Origin: Chitinophagaceae bacterium
Lineage (GTDB): Bacteria; Bacteroidota; Bacteroidia; Chitinophagales; Chitinophagaceae
Assembly (NCBI GenBank): GCA_016720775.1
Contig: JADKJX010000007.1
Location: forward strand, 273,353-337,352
Direction of reading: 5' to 3'
Length of the DNA: 64,000 nt
Under the pieces are notes generated by a model. The model saw only the letters and a list, made by a program, of their open reading frames with translations. It did not search any database and was not told the origin of the DNA. This document shows positions 27,252-34,429 of this stretch, one piece after another. Position 1 is the first letter of the stretch. The number at the start of each line of letters is the position of its first letter. The translations under genes and the position numbers were made by a program.

Positions 27252-28703
27252 ATGAAGAGAATTGAAATAAGAACAAGCTTTAAAAAAATGCTCGCCGATG
27301 TATACACACCGGTTGGCATCTACCTGCGCCTGCGTGACCGGTTCAGGGATACGATCCTGTTAGAGAGTACCGACTTTCATGCAGGGGAGAACAGTTATTC
27401 TTTTATCGGCATCAATGCCATCGCCGGAATTGAAATAAGTAACTCCTCGGTTATAGAATTTAAATTGCCCGGTCAGCCTGCTGAAAGAATTAAGATCAGC
27501 GACCCGGCAGAAGTGCCTCAACAGCTTTGGGAGTTTATGCAGCGATTTGAAATAAAGGAAACAGCAATGAAGCCGGTAAATGTTGCACAGGGGTTGTTTG
27601 GGTATACAGCGTATGATGCAGTGGAGTTCTTTGAAAACCTAACTCCCGATACTAAAAAAACTCCTGCACCGGCAGATACCAACCGCCAACGATCAACGAT
27701 CAACGACATTCCGTTGATCCGTTACCGGCTTTATCAATACGTCATCGCCATCGATCATTTTAAAGACGAATTATTTATCTGCGAAAATCACATGCAGGGT
27801 ATAGAAAGTGAACCTGCTGTGATTGAAAGCCTGATCAGGAGTAAAGATGTTCCGGGCTTTCCTTTTAAGACCAGGGAAGAAGAAAGATCGAATATCAGTA
27901 ATGCAGCATACATAGAAATGGTGAAGAAGGGTATGGCAAGTTGCCATAGAGGCGATGTGTTCCAGATCGTATTAAGCAGGAGGTATGAGCAACAATTCAC
28001 CGGCGATGAATTCAATGTGTACCGGGCCTTGCGGAGTATCAACCCGAGTCCGTACCTTTTCTATTTTGACTACGGTGATTATAAACTGATGGGCTCATCC
28101 CCCGAAAGCCAGCTGATCGTTGAAAAAGGAAAAGCCATTGTTCATCCCATTGCCGGTACCTTTAAGCGAACGGGTGATGATGAACAGGACAAGGCACTGG
28201 CCATTCAACTGGAAAATGATGAAAAGGAAAATGCTGAGCACGTGATGCTGGTTGACCTGGCAAGGAATGACCTGAGCCGGATATGCAGCGAAGTGGAAGT
28301 AACGCAATACAAAAAGATCAGTTACTACAGTCATGTGATACATTTGGTGAGTGAAGTAACGGGTAGAGTAGGGCAGGAAGTGAACCCGTTCAAATTACTG
28401 GCTGTTACTTTTCCGGCGGGTACATTAAGCGGTGCACCTAAAATAAAAGCCATGCAGCTGATCAATGAATATGAAACAACGTGCAGGAGTTATTATGGAG
28501 GGGCCATTGGTTTTATTGGGTTCGACAAAAGCGTTAATCATGCCATTATGATACGGACCTTTTTAAGCAGGAATAATACACTCACTTACCAGGCGGGTGC
28601 CGGCGTGGTGGCAGCAAGTGTTCCCGAAAGTGAATTGCAGGAAGTGAATAATAAATTAAATGCGTTGAAACAGGCGATCCTTTTTGCCGGGGATATAAAA
28701 TGA
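27252..28703 (+). CDS. trpE: Anthranilate synthase component I
   Basis: 483 residues from the ATG at 27252 (MKRIEIRTSFKKMLAD); the upstream frame from 27174 overlaps the attenuator and is not used. The chorismate-binding domain carries the family motifs: PSPYLFYFDYGDYKLMGSSPE, HPIAGTFKRTG, LVDLARNDL, FPAGTLSGAPKIKAM and GGAIGFIGF. With TrpG it converts chorismate and glutamine to anthranilate, the first step of tryptophan synthesis. The N-terminal LLESTDFH region corresponds to the usual feedback-site LLES motif. It is the first structural gene behind the attenuator. Confidence 0.95.
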   Translation: MKRIEIRTSFKKMLADVYTPVGIYLRLRDRFRDTILLESTDFHAGENSYSFIGINAIAGIEISNSSVIEFKLPGQPAERIKISDPAEVPQQLWEFMQRFEIKETAMKPVNVAQGLFGYTAYDAVEFFENLTPDTKKTPAPADTNRQRSTINDIPLIRYRLYQYVIAIDHFKDELFICENHMQGIESEPAVIESLIRSKDVPGFPFKTREEERSNISNAAYIEMVKKGMASCHRGDVFQIVLSRRYEQQFTGDEFNVYRALRSINPSPYLFYFDYGDYKLMGSSPESQLIVEKGKAIVHPIAGTFKRTGDDEQDKALAIQLENDEKENAEHVMLVDLARNDLSRICSEVEVTQYKKISYYSHVIHLVSEVTGRVGQEVNPFKLLAVTFPAGTLSGAPKIKAMQLINEYETTCRSYYGGAIGFIGFDKSVNHAIMIRTFLSRNNTLTYQAGAGVVAASVPESELQEVNNKLNALKQAILFAGDIK

Positions 28704-28710
28704 TAAATAA

Positions 28711-28797
28711 TGAACCACATAGAAACATAGGTACATAGGGTCTCACATAGTTTCTACGTGGGTATTTCTATGTTTTCTATTGTGCCTATGTGGTTCA
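28711..28797. repeat. Inverted repeat of the GAACCACATAGAA family, trpE-trpG gap
   Basis: TGAACCACATAGAAACATAGG and the terminal TGTGCCTATGTGGTTCA form the outer arms, with a weaker internal repeat. A related copy is at 11012-11082. Confidence 0.75.
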
Positions 28798-28809
28798 AAA
28801 AAATATAGT

Positions 28810-29379
28810 ATGAAAATATTAGTCTTTGATAATTACGATTCGTTCACGTACAATCTTGTTCACCTGGTTGAAAAGATCACAGGAGAAAAAGTTGACGTGT
28901 ACCGGAACGACCAGATCGCTTTGGAAAAGGTGAATGCGTATGATAAAATTATTCTTTCACCTGGTCCCGGCATTCCGGAAGAAGCAGGCTTATTGTTGCC
29001 GCTGATAAAAGAATACGCTGCTTCAAAATCGATACTGGGTGTTTGTTTAGGCCACCAGGCCATTGCAGAGGCCTTCGGGGCAACTTTGATAAACCTGAGC
29101 ACTGTCTTTCACGGAGTGGCGACACCGGTCAAAATATTAAAGACAAGGTCGCAGGTTTTGAATGAACTGCCCGAACAGATAGTAGTTGGCCGTTACCACA
29201 GCTGGATCGTAAGTGATAATGATTTCCCGGAAGTGTTAGAAGTAACAGCAAGGGACGAAAAGGGGTATATCATGGGATTGCAACACAAAGAATTTGATAT
29301 GCAGGGAGTTCAGTTTCACCCGGAGAGTGTGTTGACTCCGGATGGAGAGAAGATAATGAGGAATTGGTTGAAAATATGA
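28810..29379 (+). CDS. trpG: Anthranilate synthase component II (glutamine amidotransferase)
   Basis: 189 residues from the ATG at 28810 (MKILVFDNYDSFTYN). Class I amidotransferase: LSPGPGIPEEAG, GVCLGHQAIAEAFG with nucleophile Cys79, and VQFHPESVLTPDGE with the His and Glu of the triad. It releases ammonia from glutamine for TrpE. The frame from 28780 lies in the repeat and is not a real N-terminus. Confidence 0.95.
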   Translation: MKILVFDNYDSFTYNLVHLVEKITGEKVDVYRNDQIALEKVNAYDKIILSPGPGIPEEAGLLLPLIKEYAASKSILGVCLGHQAIAEAFGATLINLSTVFHGVATPVKILKTRSQVLNELPEQIVVGRYHSWIVSDNDFPEVLEVTARDEKGYIMGLQHKEFDMQGVQFHPESVLTPDGEKIMRNWLKI

Positions 29380-29441
29380 CCGCAAAGACGCAGAGGCGCA
29401 AAGAAATGTATTTAAACTTAGCGCCTCTGCGTCTCCGCGGT
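29379..29441. repeat. Inverted repeat of the CCGCAAAGACGC family, trpG-trpD gap
   Basis: ACCGCAAAGACGCAGAGGCG pairs with GCGCCTCTGCGTCTCCGCGGT after a ~20-base loop. It begins on the last base of the trpG stop codon. Relatives occur twice at 55896-56126. Confidence 0.75.
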
Positions 29442-29452
29442 AAAAGAAAAAA

Positions 29453-30445
29453 ATGAAAAAGGTTTTAAACTACTTATTCGAACACAAAAGCCTTTCGAGA
29501 GAACAGGCAAAGGAGGTATTACATAATATTTCAAACAATGTGTATAGCGATGCAGAGATCGCTGCATTCATTACGGTGTATTTAATGCGCAGCATTACCA
29601 TTGATGAACTGCAGGGTTTCCGGGATGCCTTGATGGAATTATGTGTGCCGGTTGACCTGGATGGCTGCGATGTGATGGATATTGTAGGCACCGGCGGCGA
29701 TGGAAAGAATACGTTCAACATTTCCACGCTGAGTTGTTTTATTGTGGCAGGCACCGGTAATAAAGTTGCCAAGCATGGTAATTACGGCGCTTCATCCATC
29801 AGCGGCAGCAGCAATGTGATGGAGCAACTGGGATACAAATTCAAAGCAGATAATGATTCATTGAAAAAAGAACTGGAGGAAGCCAATATCTGTTTCCTGC
29901 ATGCGCCGCTGTTTCACCCGGCGTTAAAAGTGGTTGGGCCGATAAGAAAGAATTTAGGAGTACGGACATTCTTTAATATGCTGGGGCCGATGGTTAACCC
30001 GGCATCGCCCAAATACCAACTGGTGGGCGTATATAACCTGGAGATGGCAAGGATATATAATTACCTGTTACAACAGGGCAGCAGTGCCTTCACCATTATT
30101 CACGGACTGGATGGCTATGATGAAATTTCTTTAACAGGCGATACGAAAGTGATCACGAACAGCGGAGAGAAAATCTTCAGTGCAGATGAACTGGGTAAGC
30201 GAACCGTAAACCCGGTGGATATTTATGGCGGCAATTCAGTGGAAGAGGCCGCAAAAATATTCCTGAAAATTTTAAAAGGCGATGGCAGTTGGGCGCAGAA
30301 TGCTGTGGTACTGGCTAATTCGGCCATGGCATTGCAATGTACGGGCAGGTATAAAAATTACGAAGAATGTTACCAACTGGCGGTGGAGAGTTTGGAAAGC
30401 GGACGGGCGTATCAGTCTTTAGAAAAGTTAACCGCCATGAATTGA
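29453..30445 (+). CDS. trpD: Anthranilate phosphoribosyltransferase
   Basis: 330 residues. The PRPP-binding signature VMDIVGTGGDGKNTFNIST is intact, followed by VAKHGNYGASSISGSSNVMEQLG and NPASPKYQLVGVY. It transfers phosphoribose to anthranilate. Its stop overlaps the trpC start as TGATG, a translational-coupling arrangement. Confidence 0.95.
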   Translation: MKKVLNYLFEHKSLSREQAKEVLHNISNNVYSDAEIAAFITVYLMRSITIDELQGFRDALMELCVPVDLDGCDVMDIVGTGGDGKNTFNISTLSCFIVAGTGNKVAKHGNYGASSISGSSNVMEQLGYKFKADNDSLKKELEEANICFLHAPLFHPALKVVGPIRKNLGVRTFFNMLGPMVNPASPKYQLVGVYNLEMARIYNYLLQQGSSAFTIIHGLDGYDEISLTGDTKVITNSGEKIFSADELGKRTVNPVDIYGGNSVEEAAKIFLKILKGDGSWAQNAVVLANSAMALQCTGRYKNYEECYQLAVESLESGRAYQSLEKLTAMN

Positions 30446-31233
30446 TGAATATACTCGACAAAATAATTGAGCATAAGCGATCGGAAGTTGAAAACAGGAA
30501 GATGAATATTTCCATCGCTGAATTAGAAGGAAGGGATTTATTCAGCCGGGATACATTTTCCTTGAAGAAGTTTTTACTCGATGAAACAAAAACAGGGATC
30601 ATTGCTGAATTTAAAAGAAAGTCGCCATCAAAAGGGATCATAAATGCCAATGCCGATGTGATGGAAGTGACCGGGGCATATGCAACCAATGGCGCTTCGG
30701 GTTTGTCGGTATTAACGGATGAAGAATTTTTTGGGGGGTCGGCAAGCGACCTGGCTAAGGCAAGGGCAAATGCAATTCCCATCCTGCGAAAGGATTTCAT
30801 CATTGATGAATACCAGTTGCTTGAATCCAAAGCGATGGGGACTGATGTTATTTTATTGATAGCGGCCTGTTTAACGCCGCATCATGTCAAAGAATTGGCT
30901 TCCTTTGCAAGGTCATTGCGGATGGAAGTGTTGCTTGAGATCCATAACGAGGAAGAACTGGAGCATATTTGTGATGACGTGGATGTGGTGGGGGTAAATA
31001 ACCGTGACCTGAAAACATTTTCGGTGGATATAAGCCGATCCATCGCATTAAGTAAGAAGATACCGGCTGATAAAATTAAGATCGCAGAAAGCGGGATCGA
31101 TGATGTGGCAACGATCCGGATGTTTAAAGATGCCGGCTTTAAAGGATTTTTGATGGGAGAGAAATTCATGAAGGCTAATGACCCGGGAGAAGCATTCAGG
31201 CAGTTTGTAGAAAAAATGAAAAATAACGGATGA
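30445..31233 (+). CDS. trpC: Indole-3-glycerol phosphate synthase
   Basis: 262 residues from the ATG at 30445, which shares bases with the trpD stop; an upstream extension to 30367 would overlap trpD. TIM-barrel motifs: IAEFKRKSPSKGII, SVLTDEEFFGGS, LRKDFIIDEYQL, GVNNRDLKTF and AESGIDDV. It converts CdRP to indole-3-glycerol phosphate. Unlike E. coli TrpC, it is not fused to TrpF; the isomerase is a separate downstream gene. Confidence 0.95.
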   Translation: MNILDKIIEHKRSEVENRKMNISIAELEGRDLFSRDTFSLKKFLLDETKTGIIAEFKRKSPSKGIINANADVMEVTGAYATNGASGLSVLTDEEFFGGSASDLAKARANAIPILRKDFIIDEYQLLESKAMGTDVILLIAACLTPHHVKELASFARSLRMEVLLEIHNEEELEHICDDVDVVGVNNRDLKTFSVDISRSIALSKKIPADKIKIAESGIDDVATIRMFKDAGFKGFLMGEKFMKANDPGEAFRQFVEKMKNNG

Positions 31234-31330
31234 ATTGTCCTGGCTTTCTGAATTGCCCCGGTCCTTCTGAATTGACCTGGTCTTTTGAATTGACCTGGCC
31301 TTCTGAATTGCCCTGGCCTTCAGGCCAGGG
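31232..31330. repeat. Tandem repeat ending in a palindrome, trpC-trpF gap
   Basis: Five units of 18-19 bases of the form GAATTGnCCTGGnCTTCT run from 31232, each slightly different. The last continues into CCTGGCCTTCAGGCCAGG. A further CGGGCTTTAGCCC palindrome follows near 31349. The GAATTGCCC + palindrome theme also occurs at 2399-2425. Confidence 0.8.
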
Positions 31331-31381
31331 ATAAAAAATAACATAAACCGGGCTTTAGCCCAAAATCATAAAATAAAAAAG

Positions 31382-32011
31382 ATGAACACTAAAGTATGTG
31401 GTATTACCCAACTGAAACAACTGCAGCAGTTAGACGGACTGGACATTGATTTTGCAGGATTGATATTTTATAAGGATTCGCCAAGGTACATGGGAGATAA
31501 GATCGCCGGGAAGGATCTGAAGAATGCCGACTTTGACCTGAAGAAAGTGGGCGTGTTTGTAAATCCTGAAATGATCGATGTGCTGGATGCCATTGATGAC
31601 TACGGACTGGAAGTAGTGCAACTGCATGGCGATGAAAGTCCGGAAATGTGCGAAGACTTGAGCAGTGAAGTGGAAGTGATAAAAGCATTTCGTATTACCG
31701 GCGATGAGAATATTGATGAACTGGTGGCGCCCTATGATGCCGTTTGCGATTATTATTTATTCGATACCGGGGGATTGAATGAAAGTATCGGCGGCACGGG
31801 CAGGCAGTTCGACTGGAGCATTTTAACCAAAGCAAAAATTGAAAAGCCTTTCTTCCTGAGTGGCGGCATCGGGTTGGAAGATGTGGCTAAAATAAAAGCA
31901 TTCAGGCACCCAGACTTTTATGCGGTTGATATCAACAGCAAATTTGAAAAAGAACCGGGTGTGAAGGACATGGCGCTTGTATTACAGTTCCGCCAGGGAT
32001 TTAAGAAATAA
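31382..32011 (+). CDS. trpF: Phosphoribosylanthranilate isomerase
   Basis: 209 residues. KVCGITQLKQLQQL at the N-terminus (catalytic Cys), LIFYKDSPRYMGD, VQLHGDES, YLFDTGG, GGTGRQFDWS and LSGGIGLEDV are the family motifs in order. It isomerises PRA to CdRP. Its stop is followed at once by a palindromic element. Confidence 0.94.
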   Translation: MNTKVCGITQLKQLQQLDGLDIDFAGLIFYKDSPRYMGDKIAGKDLKNADFDLKKVGVFVNPEMIDVLDAIDDYGLEVVQLHGDESPEMCEDLSSEVEVIKAFRITGDENIDELVAPYDAVCDYYLFDTGGLNESIGGTGRQFDWSILTKAKIEKPFFLSGGIGLEDVAKIKAFRHPDFYAVDINSKFEKEPGVKDMALVLQFRQGFKK

Positions 32012-32050
32012 AACCCCAACCCCCTAAAGGGGGCTAACTATGGAGGAGAA
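32012..32050. repeat. Palindromic element after trpF
   Basis: ACCCCAACCCCCTAAAGGGG continues GGCTAACTATGGAGGAG; the core palindrome is CCCCCTAAAGGGGG. A direct copy lies at 32551-32586, so the two bracket the GNAT gene. The GGGGGCTAAC part also matches, in the opposite orientation, the element inside valS. Confidence 0.8.
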
Positions 32051-32064
32051 TAAATAAGTATTGT

Positions 32065-32568
32065 ATGATAACAGTAAGGCTTGCCATGGAAAATGATCTG
32101 CCGCAGATACTGGATATCTACAACGATATTATCAGGAATACGACTGCGGTATATTATTATGAACCACATACGCTGGAAATGCGGAAGCAATGGTTTGAAG
32201 AAAGAAAACAAAAAGGATTCCCTGTATTTGTGGCAGAAGAGGAGGGCGTTATCCTGGGAATGAGTTCCATCGGGCCTTTCCGGGTGCCTACTGCCTACCA
32301 GTTCTCGGTAGAGAATACGGTTCATGTGGCGGCACATGCAAGGGGCAGGGGAGTTGGAAAATTATTGATGCCGCCAATTATCGATGCGGCAAAGGAATTA
32401 AAGATGCATACCATCATTGCCGGCATTGATGCAAGTAATGAAGTGAGCCTGGGTTTGCATAAACGTTTTGGTTTTGTGGAAGTGGCGCATTTTAAAGAGG
32501 TGGGGTTTAAGTTCGATCGTTGGCTGGACCTGAAGTTTTTGCAGTTGATGTTGCCCCAGTCCCCCTGA
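32065..32568 (+). CDS. GNAT acetyltransferase (phosphinothricin-acetyltransferase-like), inserted in the trp operon
   Basis: 167 residues. It begins ITVRLAMENDLPQILDIYND, has VFVAEEEGVILGMSSIGPFR, the acetyl-CoA motif VAAHARGRGVGKLLM (R-G-x-G-x-G/A type), and IAGIDASNEVSLGLHKRFGFVEVAHFKEVGFKF. This fits the MnaT/Pat group that acetylates amino-acid-like amines. The gene sits between trpF and trpB and is bracketed by two direct copies of a palindromic element. The last residues (LPQSP) and the stop codon lie inside the second element, so its C-terminus was probably created by the insertion. Confidence 0.85.
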   Translation: MITVRLAMENDLPQILDIYNDIIRNTTAVYYYEPHTLEMRKQWFEERKQKGFPVFVAEEEGVILGMSSIGPFRVPTAYQFSVENTVHVAAHARGRGVGKLLMPPIIDAAKELKMHTIIAGIDASNEVSLGLHKRFGFVEVAHFKEVGFKFDRWLDLKFLQLMLPQSP

Positions 32569-32586
32569 AGGGGAACATGGAGGAGA
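32551..32586. repeat. Palindromic element bordering the GNAT gene
   Basis: TTGCCCCAGTCCCCCTGAAG continues GGGAACATGGAGGAG; the core is CCCCTGAAGGGG. It is related to 32012-32050 in the same orientation and supplies the stop codon of the GNAT gene. Confidence 0.75.
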
Positions 32587-32589
32587 TTG

Positions 32590-32713
32590 ATGCGGTGATT
32601 ATGCTTTGCAAATTTGATTTCGGTAGCAGTATTGCTGAATAATGGTATTGCGTACAAGAGTGCGACGCAACGATGTTATATAGAATTACTAAAGCTGGTA
32701 ACAAAAAAATAAA
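32590..32713. repeat. Gap before trpB with a GTACAAGAGTGCGACGC string
   Basis: GCGTACAAGAGTGCGACGCA at 32649-32668 recurs, inverted, at about 25923-25942 and in part near 59617-59630. It may mark another dispersed repeat family. No gene is visible in the gap. Confidence 0.45.
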
Positions 32714-33887
32714 ATGAATTTCAGTGTAGATGAACACGGTTATTACGGCAACTTCGGCGGTGCTTTTGTGCCGGAGATGTTATATCCCAATGTGAAGGAG
32801 CTGCAGGATAATTACATGCGGATAATTTATGAAGAGGATTTTCAAAATGAATTCCTTTACCTGCTCAATGATTTTGCGGGAAGGCCGACACCGCTTTTTT
32901 TTGCGGAGAGACTGAGTAAAATATGTGGCAAAAATATTTTTAAAACGGGAAGACCTTTGTCATACCGGTGCACATAAGATCAACAATACCATCGGCCAGA
33001 TCATACTTGCACAAAAGTTAGGGAAGAAGCGGATCATTGCGGAAACGGGTGCTGGCCAGCATGGCGTGGCAACAGCAACGGTTTGTGCACTGAAAGGGCT
33101 GGAGTGTATTGTGTATATGGGGGAGAAAGACATGGAGCGGCAGGCGCCGAATGTAGCAAGGATGAAGATGCTGGGTGCAACGGTTGTACCTGCATTGAGT
33201 GGAAGTAAAACATTAAAAGATGCCACCAATGAAGCCATCCGTGACTGGATCAATAACCCGGTGGATACGCATTATATCATCGGTTCGGTGGTGGGGCCGC
33301 ATCCGTATCCCGATATGGTGGCAAGGTTTCAATCGATCATCAGTGAAGAAATTAAGGAACAGCTTTTGGAAAAGACCGGCAGCGAAAACCCGAATTATGT
33401 TTTGGCATGTGTTGGTGGTGGCAGCAATGCAGCGGGAGCATTCTATCATTTCCTGGATAATGAAAATGTAAAACTCATAGCCGTGGAAGCAGCCGGGTGT
33501 GGTATCAACAGCGGAATGAGTGCTGCTACAACCCAATTAGGTAAGCCGGGTATCCTGCATGGCAGTAAAAGTTTATTGATGCAAACGGAAGATGGGCAGG
33601 TGGTGGAGCCACACAGTATTTCGGCCGGGCTCGATTATCCCGGCATTGGCCCATTGCATGCACATTTATTTGAAACAGGCCGTGCTGTATTTATGAGTGC
33701 TTCCGATAAAAAAGCATTGGCTGCTGCATTTGAACTGAGCAAACTGGAAGGGATCATCCCGGCGCTTGAATCTGCCCATGCACTGCATGCATTAAAGATG
33801 ATCAACTTTAATAAGAATGATGTGGTGGTAGTTTGCTTAAGCGGGCGGGGAGACAAAGACCTGGAAACCTACATGAAACATTTATGA
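32714..33887 (+). CDS. trpB: Tryptophan synthase beta chain, frame broken once
   Basis: The protein is complete but split over two frames: 32714 to about 32940 (FSVDEHGYYGNFGGAFVPEM ... RPTPLFFAERLSKICGKNIF) and about 32938 to 33887 (LKREDLCHTGAHKINNT ...). Adding one T to the run at 32937-32941 restores IFLKRED. The PLP lysine is in HTGAHKINN; AETGAGQHGVATAT and VGGGSNAAG are intact. It joins indole and serine to make tryptophan. In an otherwise healthy operon a single T-run error is the simplest explanation; a real frameshift is the alternative. Confidence 0.9.
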
Positions 33888-33933
33888 CCTCACCCCGGCC
33901 CTCTCCTTGAGGAGAGGGGGTTTGGACCCTGAT
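33888..33933. repeat. Palindromic element after trpB
   Basis: CCTCACCCCGGCCCTCTCCT continues TGAGGAGAGGGGG and TTTGGACCCTGAT. It begins on the base after the trpB stop. Nearly the same 47 bases recur at 34354-34400, and an inverted relative lies at 34899-34934. Confidence 0.85.
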
Positions 33934-33986
33934 TCCTTTTGAAGCTTTTAATTATTTAGGCATAAGCCTGATGGTTTATAAAATAT

Positions 33987-34352
33987 ATGATTATGAAATT
34001 TAGTTTGATCCCCATCTGTTGCTGTTTGCTTTTTTCCTGCAGCGATTCATTCATCAATCACGAACTGAAGTTTGAAAAGGCCGGTGATTGCACTGGTGTT
34101 CCGAAGCCTGTTAAAGTGATCTCCAATATTAATGGCGAACGGTATGAATTTACCAGTTGCATGGATGATGGGTTCGACGGTAAAAATTATAAAGTGGAAA
34201 GAAAGGGCGACAGTATCCTGGTAAGTTTTCCTATGACAACAGGTAAACCACATGCTCAGTATAAACTGGTATTGGACATAGATGCCAAACCAACTTATCA
34301 TCACATTATTTTAGACGGACAGGAACTGACCATTGTTCCTTCAGAAAGATAG
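33987..34352 (+). CDS. Small lipoprotein inserted between trpB and trpA
   Basis: 121 residues (or 119 from a second ATG at 33993). The lipoprotein signal ends CCLLFSCSD. The mature part holds KAGDCTGVPKPVKVISNING and ends VLDIDAKPTYHHIILDGQEL. No family is recognised and it has no obvious link to tryptophan. It is bounded by two direct copies of the same palindromic element (33888-33933 and 34354-34400), the second starting one base after its stop codon. Confidence 0.7.
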   Translation: MIMKFSLIPICCCLLFSCSDSFINHELKFEKAGDCTGVPKPVKVISNINGERYEFTSCMDDGFDGKNYKVERKGDSILVSFPMTTGKPHAQYKLVLDIDAKPTYHHIILDGQELTIVPSER

Positions 34353-34353
34353 A

Positions 34354-34400
34354 CCTCACCCCAACCCCTCTCCTTGAAGAGAGGGGCTTTGGACCCTGAT
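34354..34400. repeat. Palindromic element between the lipoprotein and the DUF559 gene
   Basis: CCTCACCCCAACCCCTCTCC continues TTGAAGAGAGGGGC and TTTGGACCCTGAT; a near copy of 33888-33933, same orientation. Confidence 0.85.
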
Positions 34401-34429
34401 ACTTTAATGAGCTTTTTTATTTTTAAAAG

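Noticed and set aside
31232..31330. Possible CRISPR array
   Set aside because: Units are 18-19 bases with no spacers of constant length and no cas genes nearby.
31048..31344. 98-codon minus-strand frame
   Set aside because: Antisense to trpC and the tandem repeat; its IQKxRSIQKxR pattern is the 18-base unit read backwards.
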